NCBI GenBank assembly: GCA_020796225.1
Contig: CM036755.1
Span: forward strand, 15,129,317 to 15,193,316
Source: Arion vulgaris
Lineage: Eukaryota; Mollusca; Gastropoda; Stylommatophora; Arionidae
Direction of reading: 5' to 3'
Length of the DNA stretch: 64,000 nucleotides
Shown here: positions 37,401 to 52,400 of the stretch, in pieces
Layout of the letters: the number at the start of each line of letters is the position of its first letter
How positions within the stretch are numbered: the first letter of the stretch is position 1
Translations under genes and position numbers: made by a program
Notes under the pieces: model-generated
What the model was told of the DNA's origin: nothing
What the model saw: only the letters and a program-made list of their open reading frames with translations
Databases searched by the model: none

Positions 37401-40400
37401 AGGAATTTAATTTTTTTTCCTTTAAGGTAATTGAATTATTTAAAATATTAAATGAATTTTTAATTAAAATTAATTTTAAAAATTTTGGGGAAAAAAAATT
37501 TCCCCAAAAATTTAAAAAGTAATTAATATATTAAAAATTTTAATTTTTTTGATAACCCCAATTCTCACCTTAGAAAAACGAATTCATTTTTTTATTCATT
37601 TCCGAGTTTTTGGATTTAAAAGTTTTGTGTTTTTGGGTGCAATTTTTTATTGTTTCCATTTCAATTGGCTTTTTTTTGAAAAAAAAACCCCTTTTTTACC
37701 TTTTTTGTCCCTAATATTTTCAAAATTATAATACAAATTTTAAATTAAATGAAAAACAAAAAAATTTCCCGACCAATTCTAACAGGAAAAGTCACCCTTT
37801 TTAGGTCTTAAGGAAAGGGGGTTTGAAAAACATTTTAAAAAAGGGGAACATCAATTTGGGGGAAAGACTGATGACGGAGAGAAAATTTTGAAAGCCTTTT
37901 AAAACAAGGTGAAAATATTTTGTATCCAAAATGTTGGAATTGGGAAAATTTTTGGAAATTAAACACAAAAAAGAAACCCGCACACCCTTTATAATAACCT
38001 TTAAAAGAAAACAAATTCGGGCATCATTCACATTTTTTCCTTCCCTTATTTGAAATTGAAGATTGTACACCAGCAAGCGTTGGAAAGGGATTTAGTTTTT
38101 TAGAGGAACCCCCAGGGGGAAAAAACAAAATTTTTTTGAAAAACCCCTTGTAGCCAACCCTTTTATTGAAAAAACTGATTAAAAAATTCATTTTATAAAA
38201 ATGGGTTTAAAAATAATTTTATGTCAAAATTTAATTTTTTTAAAAAAATTTTTTTAATTAATTTATTTATTTTCTTTATAGTTAATTTTATTCATAGGGG
38301 CGTTATATTTTTACAGTAAGGGTTTTTTTTTAATCGGGTTAACCCTTTTTATAGGGTTTTTTCAAAGGATAACAAAATGGAAAACCCTTAGTTTTTTATC
38401 CTATATAAAAAAAAAAGCCGGGAAAAAAAATACCCGTTTTTATTATTTTGTGGTTTTTACGTTTAACAAAATTTTTAATTTAATGCTCTTTTTTTTGGGT
38501 TTTTGGGGGCTGTCTTTAAATTTGGTATATGTAATGGTTTTTAGCGGGCTGAGGTTCTTTGCCCCTTGGCTGGTCCTCCAGCAGATCCAGAAATACATAC
38601 AAAGAAAAGGAGGGGAAAGAAATGGACAAAGAGGCAGGGTGGGCAGAGGCGGGGTTTTGAAGACAGATCAACTTGCTCCCGAAATATCTACGCATTGGCC
38701 TTGAAAAAAAAGTGCCCCCAAAAAAAGAGGACCAATTTACAGAAACTAGTCTTGACTTCAACATCTTCATGATTCAGGGAAAACCCAAACCCGCGGGAGG
38801 ATTGGCCTTTTGTCCCGGCCAAGTTATTTCGGGTCTCAGTGAACCCCTTGGGGGGATTAAACCCCTCTATGGGTCAATTACAATGCCTTGACACAAAATG
38901 ACTTCTTTCCCAAAGGGGTGGAAAATTTACCTGAGGGTGGAATTAAAAATTCAATTAACAATTGTGATCAGGTTTTGGGATCTTAAAAGGGGATCTTACA
39001 TGGGACAAACCCCCTTTCAAATAACTGGGGGTTTTTTGGGAAACTCTCAGATGTACCCACAAAGCTTTTAGCAAAGGGTTTAAAAACATCAAAACAGGGG
39101 CAACCCACTGAGAATAGACAGGGCATGCGAGTTCTGGGTTTTTAAACTCTGGCTTGACTTTTATTGGGGAAAGGCGGCCCCCCATCAGGGTTCGAAACCC
39201 GAAATTTGTGGTGGGGGTTTATCGGCTTTTCTCCACAACCATGCTACTTTTTCTCCATGGGGCGTTTTGGGGGTCAAAAAATGATCATCTCTCGTTCTTT
39301 TTTTTAAAAAGGAATAATTTGAGACACAGAAAGGGCCCCAAAACTGTCTTTAGGCCCGCCATGCCAATCCACCCCGATCACAAAACCCCTTATGTATCAA
39401 GCCCGACTGCCCGAAAAAAAAGACGATGGGGCTCCTTTTTGCAACCCCTTTGGGAATGAAAATATTGAAAAAACATTTCAAAGGTCCAAAGTCACAGGAC
39501 AGAAAAAACCTAAAAAATGGGGTGATGTGGAAAAAATCCACTTCCCCTTTCAAGCCCTGGGGATTTAAAATATTGGGTAGTAGGCAAAAGGGGATTATGG
39601 AGGTTTTTTAACAAAGTCTCACCAATTCGGTTTTAAAGCAGAATAAAAAATACTAATGTCTTTTCCTACTTTACTTGACTCGTCAGGAGCCGTCTTGACA
39701 ACAGATGCAGAAAAGGGGCAAGGGTTCCTTCATTGTTTCGTGGAACAGACAGAAAAAGGTGGTAAAACTGACCGCCATAATATCATGAGTGTTCTTCGTG
39801 ATATTACTAGTTCTGGAGAACCTTACATTGACTTAATAACAAAGGAGGATGTTGTTAATGCACTCAAGGCAAGCCACAGCACCTCTCCAGGGCCTGATTG
39901 GGTCCAATATCATCACATCAAATAGCTTGACGAGATTGTTATTAATGCAATTGTAATGGATTTTAACAAAAGTGTACAGAATACTGTGGTATCCGAGATT
40001 GGCTTCATAGTTATTTACGACCGCTCCACAAACATGGAAGGATCCTAAACTGCTCAGCAGCTACCGCATACTCACCTCGCAAAATGTATATGGCAAATTA
40101 CTAGAGAAGATAGTGGCCAGAAAGGTAATGTGTCACTTAGAGAATGACCACATCCTCCCTGACACTTTGAGTAGCTACCGGCCAATGAAATGGACATGGG
40201 ACAATGCTGGCACGTTTGCATAAGATGTTTATGAAGGCTTCCAATCCAAGCAAGAGACTGTTGCTGTGGCCATCGACTTCGAGGATGCGAGGATTTTTCA
40301 ATAATGGTGCGCTCTTTGATTAAATGGGAAGTTAATCCTTGGCTGGTGAACGGGATAGCTGCTTCTTTAATGGAGAGAACCGTTGCGCTACGTTTAGGAA

Positions 40401-43400
40401 CATGGACATCGGATCCTGCACATATGTGCCGGGATTACCCAGGTTCTCCTCTATCACCCGTGTTGTTTAATATTTACACAGCAAATGTAGCTAAAATTCA
40501 GCCAACCGGATTTGGTCGGACATTGACATTTGCAGATATCTTAATATATACCATATCTTACTCAATGCAATAAAGTTTCCCCTTGCTTTTGTATTCTTAT
40601 CTTAACATCTTTGTTTGTTCCTCCTTCTGTGTCTATGTTGCTACTGAGGTATGTGTATGCTTCTACATCTTGTAGAGCTGTTTCCTCCAGCATAATCTGG
40701 TTTACATTTACTGCATTTATTCTCATGACCTTGGTCTTTCCCCCGATATATACAGACATCTATTATAACCATGTAGTGATCTTCTTTAAAACTTTGCAAT
40801 CCTGGCACTTTGTGTAGATCTGACGTCTTTTTTTGTTTTCTACATAGTAGCCCTTCTGTATGCAATTTTATGCAGCTACGCATATTTCTCTTCAACATAT
40901 TCTCTACAGAATGTTATCACAGCCCACTCAAAAAAGACAAATCTCTAGCCAGTTCTGAATATTCCACCATCATTTTAAAGGTTTCTTTAATGTTCTATTG
41001 GTCATCTCTATCTTCAAAATCCTCAGCCTTGTTTTCCAGGTACCATCATCATCAGGTGCAGTGCCAGCTGGCGATCATGGATTTCCACAAATCTCTGTCG
41101 TTGGTGTTTGCTATCAACTCAGATGTTGACGCTCTCCCATGCCATGAAACATACCCACAATTATTGATCTTTGTAGATCACTTTGATGTTTAATGTGACT
41201 AAACTATCTTGGTTTTCAAGACACAATACTGTTTATGAGCCAATGTTCTTCAATGTACAGGTTTTATAGGTCGTCTATTTGCCATTTTATTTGTCCAGTG
41301 TGTTCTAAGAATTTTTCTGCAACACTTTGTTTCAAAAGATTTAAATTTTCATTTTAAAATCTTGTCTAATGGCCCATGATTCATATCCATGTGTTGCTAC
41401 AGGAAAATACATGTGCTCATATGTTTTGCTTCTGTTTCATTGCTTGTGCTTTACCATAGGTTCTTTATACTAATTAGTAATTAACCTCTGAACTGTCATG
41501 GAAACAAAAACTGTTTGTAATATTAGCACTGATAGTCATGGTCAATTGTATTTCTACCATTTAGTAACTAATGAAATAAACCAACCAACAATAACAGCAT
41601 ACAATAAAAAGAGATCGGGTACTAGAGCTAAGGGAAGACCAAGAAAAAGATGGATAGACAATATCAAGACCACACTACATAAACACGGATACAACACAAC
41701 AAGGGCGACTCATCTAGCCCTAGAATGCGAATTAAGCTCCCACCCCTACGCTTAACGGCAAGAGTGGACAGCCAACTACATCTTCCACCTGGAAATAGAC
41801 AATAGATAATAACTAGCTTGAAAAATATTACATATCCAATACAGTGACATAAGCAGGATATCGAACGAAGACATGAATGAGCTTAGTAAAGAATTCAACA
41901 CTAGTTTAAAAAATGGCAAGATCAGGGAGGAATGGTTTCACAGTTACTTAATACCACTGGCAAAACCTAACAAAATCACAAACACATAAGCGGTTTTAGA
42001 ATAATTGCAATACAGAACACAGTGGGCAAGCTTCTGGAAAAGTTAGTGGCATGCAGCGGGATTTGGAGGAACGTCGCATGTTTCCTTCCACCCTTGACGG
42101 ATACAGGCGGAATAAAGAAACTTTGTGTAATGCATCGATTTTTGCATATGACGTCTTTGAAGGTTTCCAGGCTGGTTTGGCGACGTGCTGTTGTACTAGA
42201 TCTCGAGGATGCCTATAACAAAGTTCCAATCACATACCATATACAAATGCTCACGCTTCTCAATATCGATACATTACTCATAAGATGGATTGCAAGGGCC
42301 CTGTTCGAGAGAAAAGTGACACTAAGGTGTGGCAATTGGTACCCTGTGTCGACACAAATTTCACCGGGCTTACCACAGGGGTCTCCACTATCTCCAATAC
42401 TGTTCAATATATTCACCATAATGATTACGAAACAGCAACTATCTGACAGGGGACGAACACTCATTTGCAGACGACATCATGGTGTACAGACAGGTGAGAA
42501 ACAGGGATGAAATTGCTAATAAACTCCAGGAAGAACTAAACTGCCTGGTGCGATGTCTCTGGTGCAATGATAAACTATACCAAAGCTGTGCTATCATGGT
42601 TCTCCCTAAATAATCACACTGTGAAGTCTGACACACCACGTCACTTTAGATGGACATACACTCACTCGAACAGCATCTATGAGTTATCTGGGTGTTAAAT
42701 TTGATCGCATTCTATGCTTTAGGGACCATATCAACCAAGTCATTACCAAGGCTCGCAACGCGCTATCCGCACTGAGAATCATGACAGCTGCTGACATTGA
42801 GCAACGCCTTCTTGTGCTCCTGTACCAAGTCATTGTTCTGTCATGTATAAATTATGCATGCGCTCTCCTAACAATTAGTCCTCCGTAAACAGACTGGAAA
42901 GAATTCAGAATGAGGCTATGCGCATCATTCTGGGATGAACCAAAGATACACCAGGAGTGTCAATGAGATTCCTTCTTGACCTCCCCACTATTACTAACAG
43001 AATTGAAACTTAGAGGGTTCGATCATATCTAAAAATCAACGCAAACAAGGAACATCCTCTCCATGAAGAACTCATTAAGGAGAAAGGGTGTAGACTCAAG
43101 AGAGGCAGATCATGGCTGAGTCAAGCGGAAGATACTCTTAGGAAAATGTGTGATCCTTCCAGAATCGAACCAGGAGAGGAATGGATTGCTGTGCCACCTC
43201 AATTTCTGACTGCTTTCACAGTTATTACATCTATTAAGAAAAACTGAACAATATAATCCATTCATGATTAACGTGGAGGTCGAGGCTCTCTTGAATGACA
43301 ACATCAATGATACAGATGTGGTTCTTTACACCGATGGTTCAGTCATTCGCCAACAACGATGTGCGTGGGCTTTTTCAGCACTGTCAGGAGAAAAAATAAT

Positions 43401-46400
43401 AAGAGGCCAGTGGGGCCTACGCAACAAGTAGTTTGACAATGGAGGTTCAGCGGTTATGGAGGCGGTGAAATGGTTGGCGTCTCACAACTATACTGTCGTG
43501 TTTTCATACTCTATGAGCATGATTCGTAAAGTCGAATCAGGAATGGTGAGACGCAACTGGATGGAGGTACTAGTACAGACAATGGTCAGAGAAATCACCT
43601 TCATTTTTGTCCCTAGGCACGTAGGAGTTAGGGGTAATGAACGAGCTGATATAATAGCTGGCTTGGCTACAATATCATTAGGAGATGCCATGGATCGAAA
43701 TGACATTCTTCAAGCACTGAGTCTTTCCGAACAGAGGAGTTTCAGGGCTGTGAATCCCATTTAGTGACCAGATTGAGAGAGATGGTTGTTAATATTGGTG
43801 CTGCCGAAAAGAACGACATACTAAATATGCAAAGAGATTGATTAATCAACATCAAACTCGCGTGCTGGATCTGCTGAGGCAGAGATCGGAGCATCTATGG
43901 ACATGTCCGGAGTGCTATGATGATAGTCCTAATATAACTGATATTACAAATTTGTTCTAATCAACAAATTTTGCAAAACACTTGATCGGGCAACACTGTA
44001 AAAAAGAAATAACTTTGCTGTAGATTAAAAACAAAAATTGGATCAGAAAGTGTTATGTAAACTTGGCACTATTTGTACAAGAAATAATTCTTGATGCAGT
44101 GTGTGTGAAAAGTGAGATATTTTAATAGAGAATCATAGACATGCCATGCGGTAGTTAGTATAGAATATGTCCCTAGTTGTACAAGCTACTTGTAGTACAC
44201 ATATCGTACTTTAATATTCAGATGGTGCAGATTAAATTATTGTGAATGAATTGTCTGTACAGCAGCTTACTAGTGTTTATGTTTCAGATTTGTGTACCCC
44301 ACAATGGACCAGTTGGCAGAGGCAGTACATCATGTTGTTGAGCATTATGGGTAAACCACTATACATTCTTACTGCACACTACTTAAAATTATCACTGAGT
44401 TATTTTCATAAATATTTCTAGCACAACTCATGCTTAATATTAGTATAATATTAATATTAGTATTAATATTAGAAAGATGGAAAAACTACTTTGAAGAGCT
44501 ACTTAATTGTGATAAAACCTATGGGAGAATAAACTGCTATAACACAGAGGAAGAAATAGAGGAATTAGAACCAGAAATACTACTAGCAGAAGTAGAAAAT
44601 GTAATAGTCGGCACCAAAACACAAAGCAACGGGCACAGATGATTTACCTTTTTTTTTTTTTTCTCCGATCCAGAAGCACTTGAGCTTTTCAGCTCTTTGG
44701 CTCGTGCCATGGACATCATAACCCTTCGGTTCGGTGCCACGAACACCGTGAATCTGAGGAATCTGTGGCTTTTTCTGCCATCCGCGGGATTGAACCACAC
44801 ACACAGAGGGATAGTCACCCGTAGTCCAACGCGCTATGAACACGCTGGGTAGACGGGCAGATGATTTACCTGCAGAAGCCATCAACGCAGCTGGAGAGGC
44901 AGGTGCAAAATGGGTTAGACGAATCTTCCAAGTCGCATGGGAGAACCAAGAAACACCAGAAGATTGGCAAACAGCAATAATCACACCAATTTGGAAAAAA
45001 CAAAGGCAGCAAGAAGGAATGTAATAACTATAGGGAATCTCACTACTAAGTCACATAGGAAAAATGTATGCTAAGATCATTGAAAAAGACTAAGACCAAC
45101 AATTGAAGAACAACTCTCAGAAGCACAGATGGGTTTCAGACGAAATAGAAGCTGTACCGATGCAAATTTCACATTAAGACAACTGACGGAAAGTGCAATA
45201 GAACATAATAAGACCTGTAGTGTGGCATTCATAGATCAAGAAAAGGCCTTCGACAGAGTCGATAGAAACAAACTATGGGATTGTCTAAGAAAATATGGAA
45301 TCAGCAAACATCTTATCAAGGTCTGCAAGAGTTTATACATTTCAAATAAAAGTTACATAAGAACAAAAGCCAGAACATCAAAAACATTCACAGTAGACTC
45401 AGGAGTTAGACAGGGATGTGTGCTCTCCCACTGCTGTTTATAACATACATGGACAACATAAGTAGAGAAGCAGGAATAGGGAAAGAAAATAATATTTCAG
45501 AACATTTATTTACAGATGACCAAGTACTGATTGCAGAAAACGAAGAATCTCTCCAGAACCATTTGAGCTTAGTTAACATTAAGGGTGAGGAGTACAACAT
45601 GAAAATAAATATAATAGACAGAGACAATGGCAATAAGTAGACAACCAGAAAACCTTACAATAAAACTCCAGAACGTAGACATAAAACAAACAATTGAGGC
45701 CAAATACTTAAGAGCAATTTTCACAGCAGATGGAAGTATCAATAGCGAAATCAGCAATTGTTGCACAAAAGCTAACCAAGTACTGGGACAGTTAACACCA
45801 CTGTTGTCACATAATGAGATACCGCTAACAACTAAAGCAAATCTTATAAGAACGATTTTCTGGCCAACACTATGTTACCAGTGTCAAACATGGCCAATAA
45901 CAGCAGCTAATGAGCGGAAAATCATAACGACAGAGATGTGTCTTAGAAGAGCTGCAGGTGTGACAATAAGAGACAGAAATGAAGAAATCAGAAGAATGGA
46001 TGTGAAACCAGTCATGCAATTCATAAAAGAACAACAGATTAAATGGGTTGGACACCTAACAAGAATGCCCTAGTATTGCCTACTACAGAGAGCCACACAG
46101 AAAAAGTATAATGAGTACAAAGCAAGAGGAATACCACACAAAAGATGGAGCGACGGTATCAAGAACAGCATTACGAAAATGAATATCAGCTTACAACATG
46201 CCTTAAAACACATACGATCACTACGCACAACCCCCACCATACACACACACACTTCTATAAAGAAGTAAATGGTGGAAAAGAAGAAGACAATTAATGCTGA
46301 TCCATTATATTAGGAGTAAACCTTCAATTAAGTAAGGAAAGGAACTGATAGGAAAATAAAGATCAGAATACTAAGAACATACATATTCCCAGTGGCAACG

Positions 46401-49400
46401 TATGGATGTGAAACATGGACATTTAATAAATCAGTGTAAAAACATATGCACTTTTGAGCATAAGTGTTACAGAAGAGTCTTCAGTATATCATGGACAGAG
46501 AAGAGAACAAATAGATCTATCCAGAAATAACTCAAAATCAAAGAAAACTCGCTGATGCTACAAATAAGGAGAAAATTGAGATATTTTGTACATATAAAAA
46601 AGACACGAAGGGCTGTAGAGGATCATCATGGAAGAAGAGGAAGACTACGGAGAAGATGGATTCAGGATGTAACTAATGGTTTGAACATGACAGCTGCAGA
46701 GGCAGGACAGCTGGCCTATGAGAGAGAAATTTCAGAGGACTATTGGAGTGGCAAAGTTAGGACAAGTTATTTGATGATGATAAAACCTTAAAATAAGTAC
46801 TCTTTTTTTAATTCGAGTCCATGAAACGGGTGAGCAAAGTCATTGTTACAGAGTTGTGCTATGTTTTTAAAAGAAACTTATAACATGTAATACAACTTGA
46901 ATGTATCCTACATTGTTATATATTTTATTATCACATGTTGATAGGAAGCTATTTTAAAATACATTTTTTAACTACAATTCCAATTCTACTTTTTCAATTC
47001 CAGTACCTGGTGCATACATTTTTTTTCACCCTGTCGCCCACACTTCAATATATATTTTTACTGACGTTTCCCTCTTTTACACCTCCTACCTTGGTGGTGG
47101 TGACTACAACACATCTGTGTAGTATCTAACATCATTTTGGCTGTGAAACTCTATTGCGTAATCACGGAGGATCCCTGCCTACATGCACAAACTTTGTGGC
47201 GAGGTAGAGAATCGATTTTCATGTTAAGACCCGTTATACAGCAGTGATAAAGCTCATCAGCACCTTAAGCGTGGCTTAATTTGATCAAAACATCGCTCTA
47301 ACCACAGTAACAAGAACCCTTGCCGGTGCTACAGAGTCTCTGTTTAAGAGAGATCGGAACTCATCGAAGTGTAATGATGATGACGCAAATGTCCATTTTG
47401 TTAACACTGGAGGCGAATTCATGTTTTTGTTGTACATACTTGTGCTTCTTAACGTATTATTTATTATTTTTAAAACTGAGTGCTTTTACCTGAAAGCCAG
47501 TGTGGATTATTTTTTTTTATGTGAAACCACAGAAATTATATTTACTGCCAGACAGCTGCAAGAAAAATACCATAAAAAGCATTGTTACATTTTCTTCACA
47601 TTCAGCAACCTGATACAGATATTCAACAGAGTCTGTAGAGAGGGTAGGGTCTCTTGAAAGTCATGGGAAAGTACGTCTGCCTAAGAAATTAATCACAGTA
47701 GTATGGCAACTGCATGACACGATGCAAATCAAGAGTTCATCAGAACCATTTCCTATCTCAAATGAAGTAAAAACAATTAAATGTACTAGCACTTACTGTT
47801 CAGTGTCATGTTCTCTGCTATACTGACTGATGGGTTCAGAGATGGTGACTTAGGAATCGAATCTATATCAACTATCCAAGCGGTGGACATTTTTTTTTTA
47901 CCATAAGTTCCAGCACTTCAGAAAAAGTTCCTACTAAATTCTCAGGGCAAGGGAAATAACTCTTCAACAATGAAAAGTATTTGTGCATTAAAATTCATAA
48001 CAAATACAATTTGCAATCATTATTTGTGATTTAAAATTCAATTTACAGTTAAATGGATGAGATACTAATTTGTGAACATATATCTGGCCCTTTTTTTTCG
48101 TCTTTACAGACGATCAATTGGCAAGTGTTTCACTGTGACAACTTTGAGTTTTCACTTCTCTCTTGTCTTTCAGCTCATCCCTAACTCTATCTTCAAAAGA
48201 TTCTGCACTTTTGCGCAATGTTGTTTTCCATATATCTTGATCATCAGCCAGTTTTTCCCATTTGCTGGGACCGATAGAAAAGTTATTCATTGAGGCCTTG
48301 CAGACATCTTTAATTCTGAGCAGTGGTCTGCCTTGGTGCCTCTTCCCCTCTGAAAGTTCACAGCATAACATTTGTCCATTCTTCGCACATGCCCTAGCCA
48401 TCTAAGTCTTCTACTGCTGAGCATGCCCATGATAGAAGATAAGTTTGCACGTTGCAGTACTTCAGAATTGGTAATCTTGTCGCACCACCTGATGTTCATA
48501 ATCTTGCGAGACATCGAAGGTGAAAGATGTTAAGTCTTGTCTTGTGTAGGCTGTCCATGTTTCTGAGTCATTTAGTAAAGAGCTAATTACACAGGCTCAA
48601 TATATCTGAATCTTTGTCTGAAATGTTAATTTTGTGTTGTCCCACACTCTCTTTGATGTTTGCCGAATGTATTAGCGCTGCCTATTCGAGCGTTGATTTC
48701 TTCATCAAGAGAAAAGCTGGCAGTGACTATGCACCCATGATAGTAGAATTTTTTAACTGGGGTTAGATGGTTACCATTTAAAGTGATATTTGTTAATGTG
48801 TTATTTCCCTGACAAAGCACGTAAAACAAAGTACTGTAGTTTTACAAAAACAATGACAATACACCAACATTTCGACCAAAAAGGCCTTTTTCAAGCAAAC
48901 GATACAACAAAAGTGATGAATATCACGGAGCACCGCATATAGACTTTGACAAAGATATTACAACGGTTAAAAATGAATGAAAATAAGTGACTAAAAACAA
49001 ATAACAAAGTAAATACAGAAAACTATAAGTGGAAAAAGAAGAGAAACACTAAAGAAACAAAAAAAAAATCAAGTAAATATATGACTCATATACATTTAAC
49101 ATATACACATATAAAATATAGAGCATGAGAAGAGAAAGTACTAAGAAGCATATGAATGTAGAGCGTTGAGTCCATGAGGTCGCAAGGTACTATTTCTCTC
49201 TTTGCGATCCCTCAGCAAGGTACCATTTAAGGAAATAAAGTGATTCTCCAGAGCAAATTGACTACGATCATCAGATGAAAATGATCGGATTGCAGTGACA
49301 TGGACGTCGCGAGCACCCAAATGGTCAATTCCATTGAAATGAGTGACTACAGGGGTCACAGAGCATTGGCGTATATCGCGTAAGTGTTGGCAGATACGGT

Positions 49401-52400
49401 CACTGAGCATATTGCCTGTTTCGCCGATATATGCCGTAGAACATCGCTTGTAAGTCATATCATAGATTATATTTCGGGACTCGCGTGTGAAACCATCTTC
49501 AATAACAAACGTGGCTAAAGAAAAGATACAGTACGAGTCTGTATTACATAAGCCACATATTGCAACGTCAACGCCACATTGGGCAGTGCCAAAATGACTG
49601 GATATTGGACTTAAGGCGACTGTGTACCAACATATCCCTAAGACTTCTGTCCCGTCTGTAAACCACCAAAGGATAGTTGGGGAAGACTGAACAGGTCTCA
49701 GGATCTGACTTAAGGATAGACAAATGACGGAATAAAACATTTTTAACCAGTGAACTATGGGGGTGGAAAGTTAAGACAAGTTTTACCCTGTCAGAGTTAG
49801 CAGTCCTATGCTGGTTGGTAAGGGTCTGCTGGCGAGTAATTTTCTGAACTCGATGCATAGCAGATAGAAGCACCTTCTCTATTGGCGGTTGCGGAAGAAA
49901 TCAAGCATCTCGCGAGCTCTATAAAAAAAATCATCGTCCTCGCTGCAAAGGCGACGAAGGCGCAAGAGCTATGAAAGTGACACAGAATCACGACAAGTCT
50001 GGGGATGGGAAGAAGTATAAAGGAGAAACTATGTGCATCAGTAGGCTTGTAATATACTGATGTAGTGATAGTGGATAGGTGTATAGTGATAGTAATGTCA
50101 AGAAAGTTGACACAAGCAGTAGAGATGTGAGAGGTAAAGTGAATAGCAGGGTTGAAAACAATGAATTAGATGAAGCGTGACAAATCAGCTTCAGGCATAT
50201 CAGTAATGCCAATACAGACATCAATGTATCTGTGATAAACAGACGGAAGAGGGCCATCATATGTAGTCCACACTAGGTGTTCAAGATAACCCATGAACAG
50301 ACGAGCATAACTAGGTCCCATTTTAGTGCTCATGGCGACCCCACTGATCTGCTCAAAGAATTAGTCATTGAACTGAAAGGAGTTGAGAGTGAGAACTAGT
50401 TCTGCAAGATGGAGAGCAGAGGTTGACACAAGTGGATTAGTTCTCCTATTGAGAAAGAACTGGAGATCTTTAAGGCTGTCGGAATGAGGTATAGAGGTGT
50501 TCAATGAGCACACATCAAGGAGGAAGAGACTCAATGGAAGAAAGACTAAGTGTGTCTTATGTTCGTATCTTTAAAAAATGAAGTTAGTGTGGAAACTGGG
50601 ATTAAAGATACTGTCCAGGAATTTGGAGATGTGTTAAGTGGGGCAAGAGCAAGCGGAAACGATAGGCCTGCCAGGATTGTTTAGTTTATGAATTTTGGGG
50701 AGCATATAAAATGCGGGTTTGCCCAAACAGCTATCGATCACACAGAGTGATGATGCACTAGTGATGGAGAATCGTTTTATTTCTTTATATGGTACCTTGC
50801 GACCTCATGGACTCGACGCTCTACATTCCTATACTTCTTAGTACTTTCTCTTCTCATGCTCTATATTCTATATGTGTATATGAGTCATATATTTACTTGA
50901 TTTTTTTTTATTGTTTCTCTTCTTTTTCCACATAGTTTTTCTGTATTTATTCGTTTTTAGTTACATATTTCCATTTTTAACCGTTGTAATATCTTTGTCA
51001 AAGTCTATACGTGGTGTTCCGTGAGATTTGTCACTTTTGTTGCATCGTTTGTTGATAAAGACCGCTTTTGGTCTAAACGTTGCTGTGTATTGTCTTTGTA
51101 TTTTGTAAAACTACAGTACTTTGTTTTACCTGCTTCGCCATTCTACATAGTTTTACTGCAGTCGCCATCTATATTGACTTTATTTCCCTGACATAAAACC
51201 ACTGTTTTGGTGACACTTATATTCAGAGAAAACAGGTCGCATGCCCTGGCCAAATTATTGTGAACATGTATGTTGTTTGTTAATTCCATGTAAGTTAGAT
51301 GTGAAAAATTATTTAAGTGAAGAATAAAAAAATAAATGACATTATCGAAAGTATGCTCTATGCCCACATATATCAAGTAAATTGAAAAGTTTAGTATTCA
51401 AATTCAGATACGATAAAAAAATTAATCAACTGCTTTCTGCAGATGATCAGTGCCTGATACACCAAAGAGAACAAGTACCTACAACATATTGACAAAATAA
51501 TCCTGTGGATAGAAAAGTCAAAACTGTCCTTTTTTGTGATGATTACTTAAATGGTTTGATTTATGGTTATCTGAGTGGTCTTTACCTTTTTTTTATTTTT
51601 GATCTATCTAATATTGATTTATAATAGTGATTCTTGTCAAGGTTTACAAATGTTTTATATGTTTTATAAATGGAACTTTACTGTGTATTCAAGTATTTTG
51701 TTTACAGTGGTATGTCTTCATTGCAGAATGAAAACTTTTATTGGATTTGGTGTTGGAGCAGGTGCAAATATATTTGCAAGATATGAGGTGAGTATAACAA
51801 TTTATCTGAATCATTGTTTTAGCTGTTTTGTTTGGTCTTCAAGATTTTAACATTATTTTTTTAAAGAGACAATTACACAAGCATAGTCACCCACACAGCC
51901 ATGTGTATTTCCCAGTATACTATAAAATAGCAAAAATGTAAGTCTTGCACTCAATCCTGTGTTACTTAGCCCTTTAAGCCTCAGTAATTCAGAAAATGTC
52001 CCTACTGAATTCCCAAGGCAAGAGAACAATCTCAGCAACAATGATCAGTGTTTGTGAAATAAAATTCATAACAAATACAATTTTTAATCAATATTTGTGA
52101 TTTAAAGTCTAATTGACAGTTAAATAGATGAAGTACTAATTTGTGAAGATGTATGTTGTTAATTCCATGTGTTAGATGTGAACAATTATACAAGTGAAGA
52201 AGTGAAAAAATGAATGGTTGACAAAGAGCACCCCTGTTGCACTCCCATTATCACATCAAATGATGGTTACTCTGACCAACACTGTATGTGAATTGGGCAT
52301 ATAGACTTTAGCTGATTGTTCATATTTTGTTGGGAATTAAGTTTGCTTTCATAATTGTCCACATTTCTGTATATGCTGTCAAAAGGCTAATTTTCTCTAT

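Noticed and set aside
44650..44857. tRNA gene on the minus strand
   Set aside because: Box A and B are present but the cloverleaf does not close and the sequence continues into a SINE body with an A tail flanked by TSDs.
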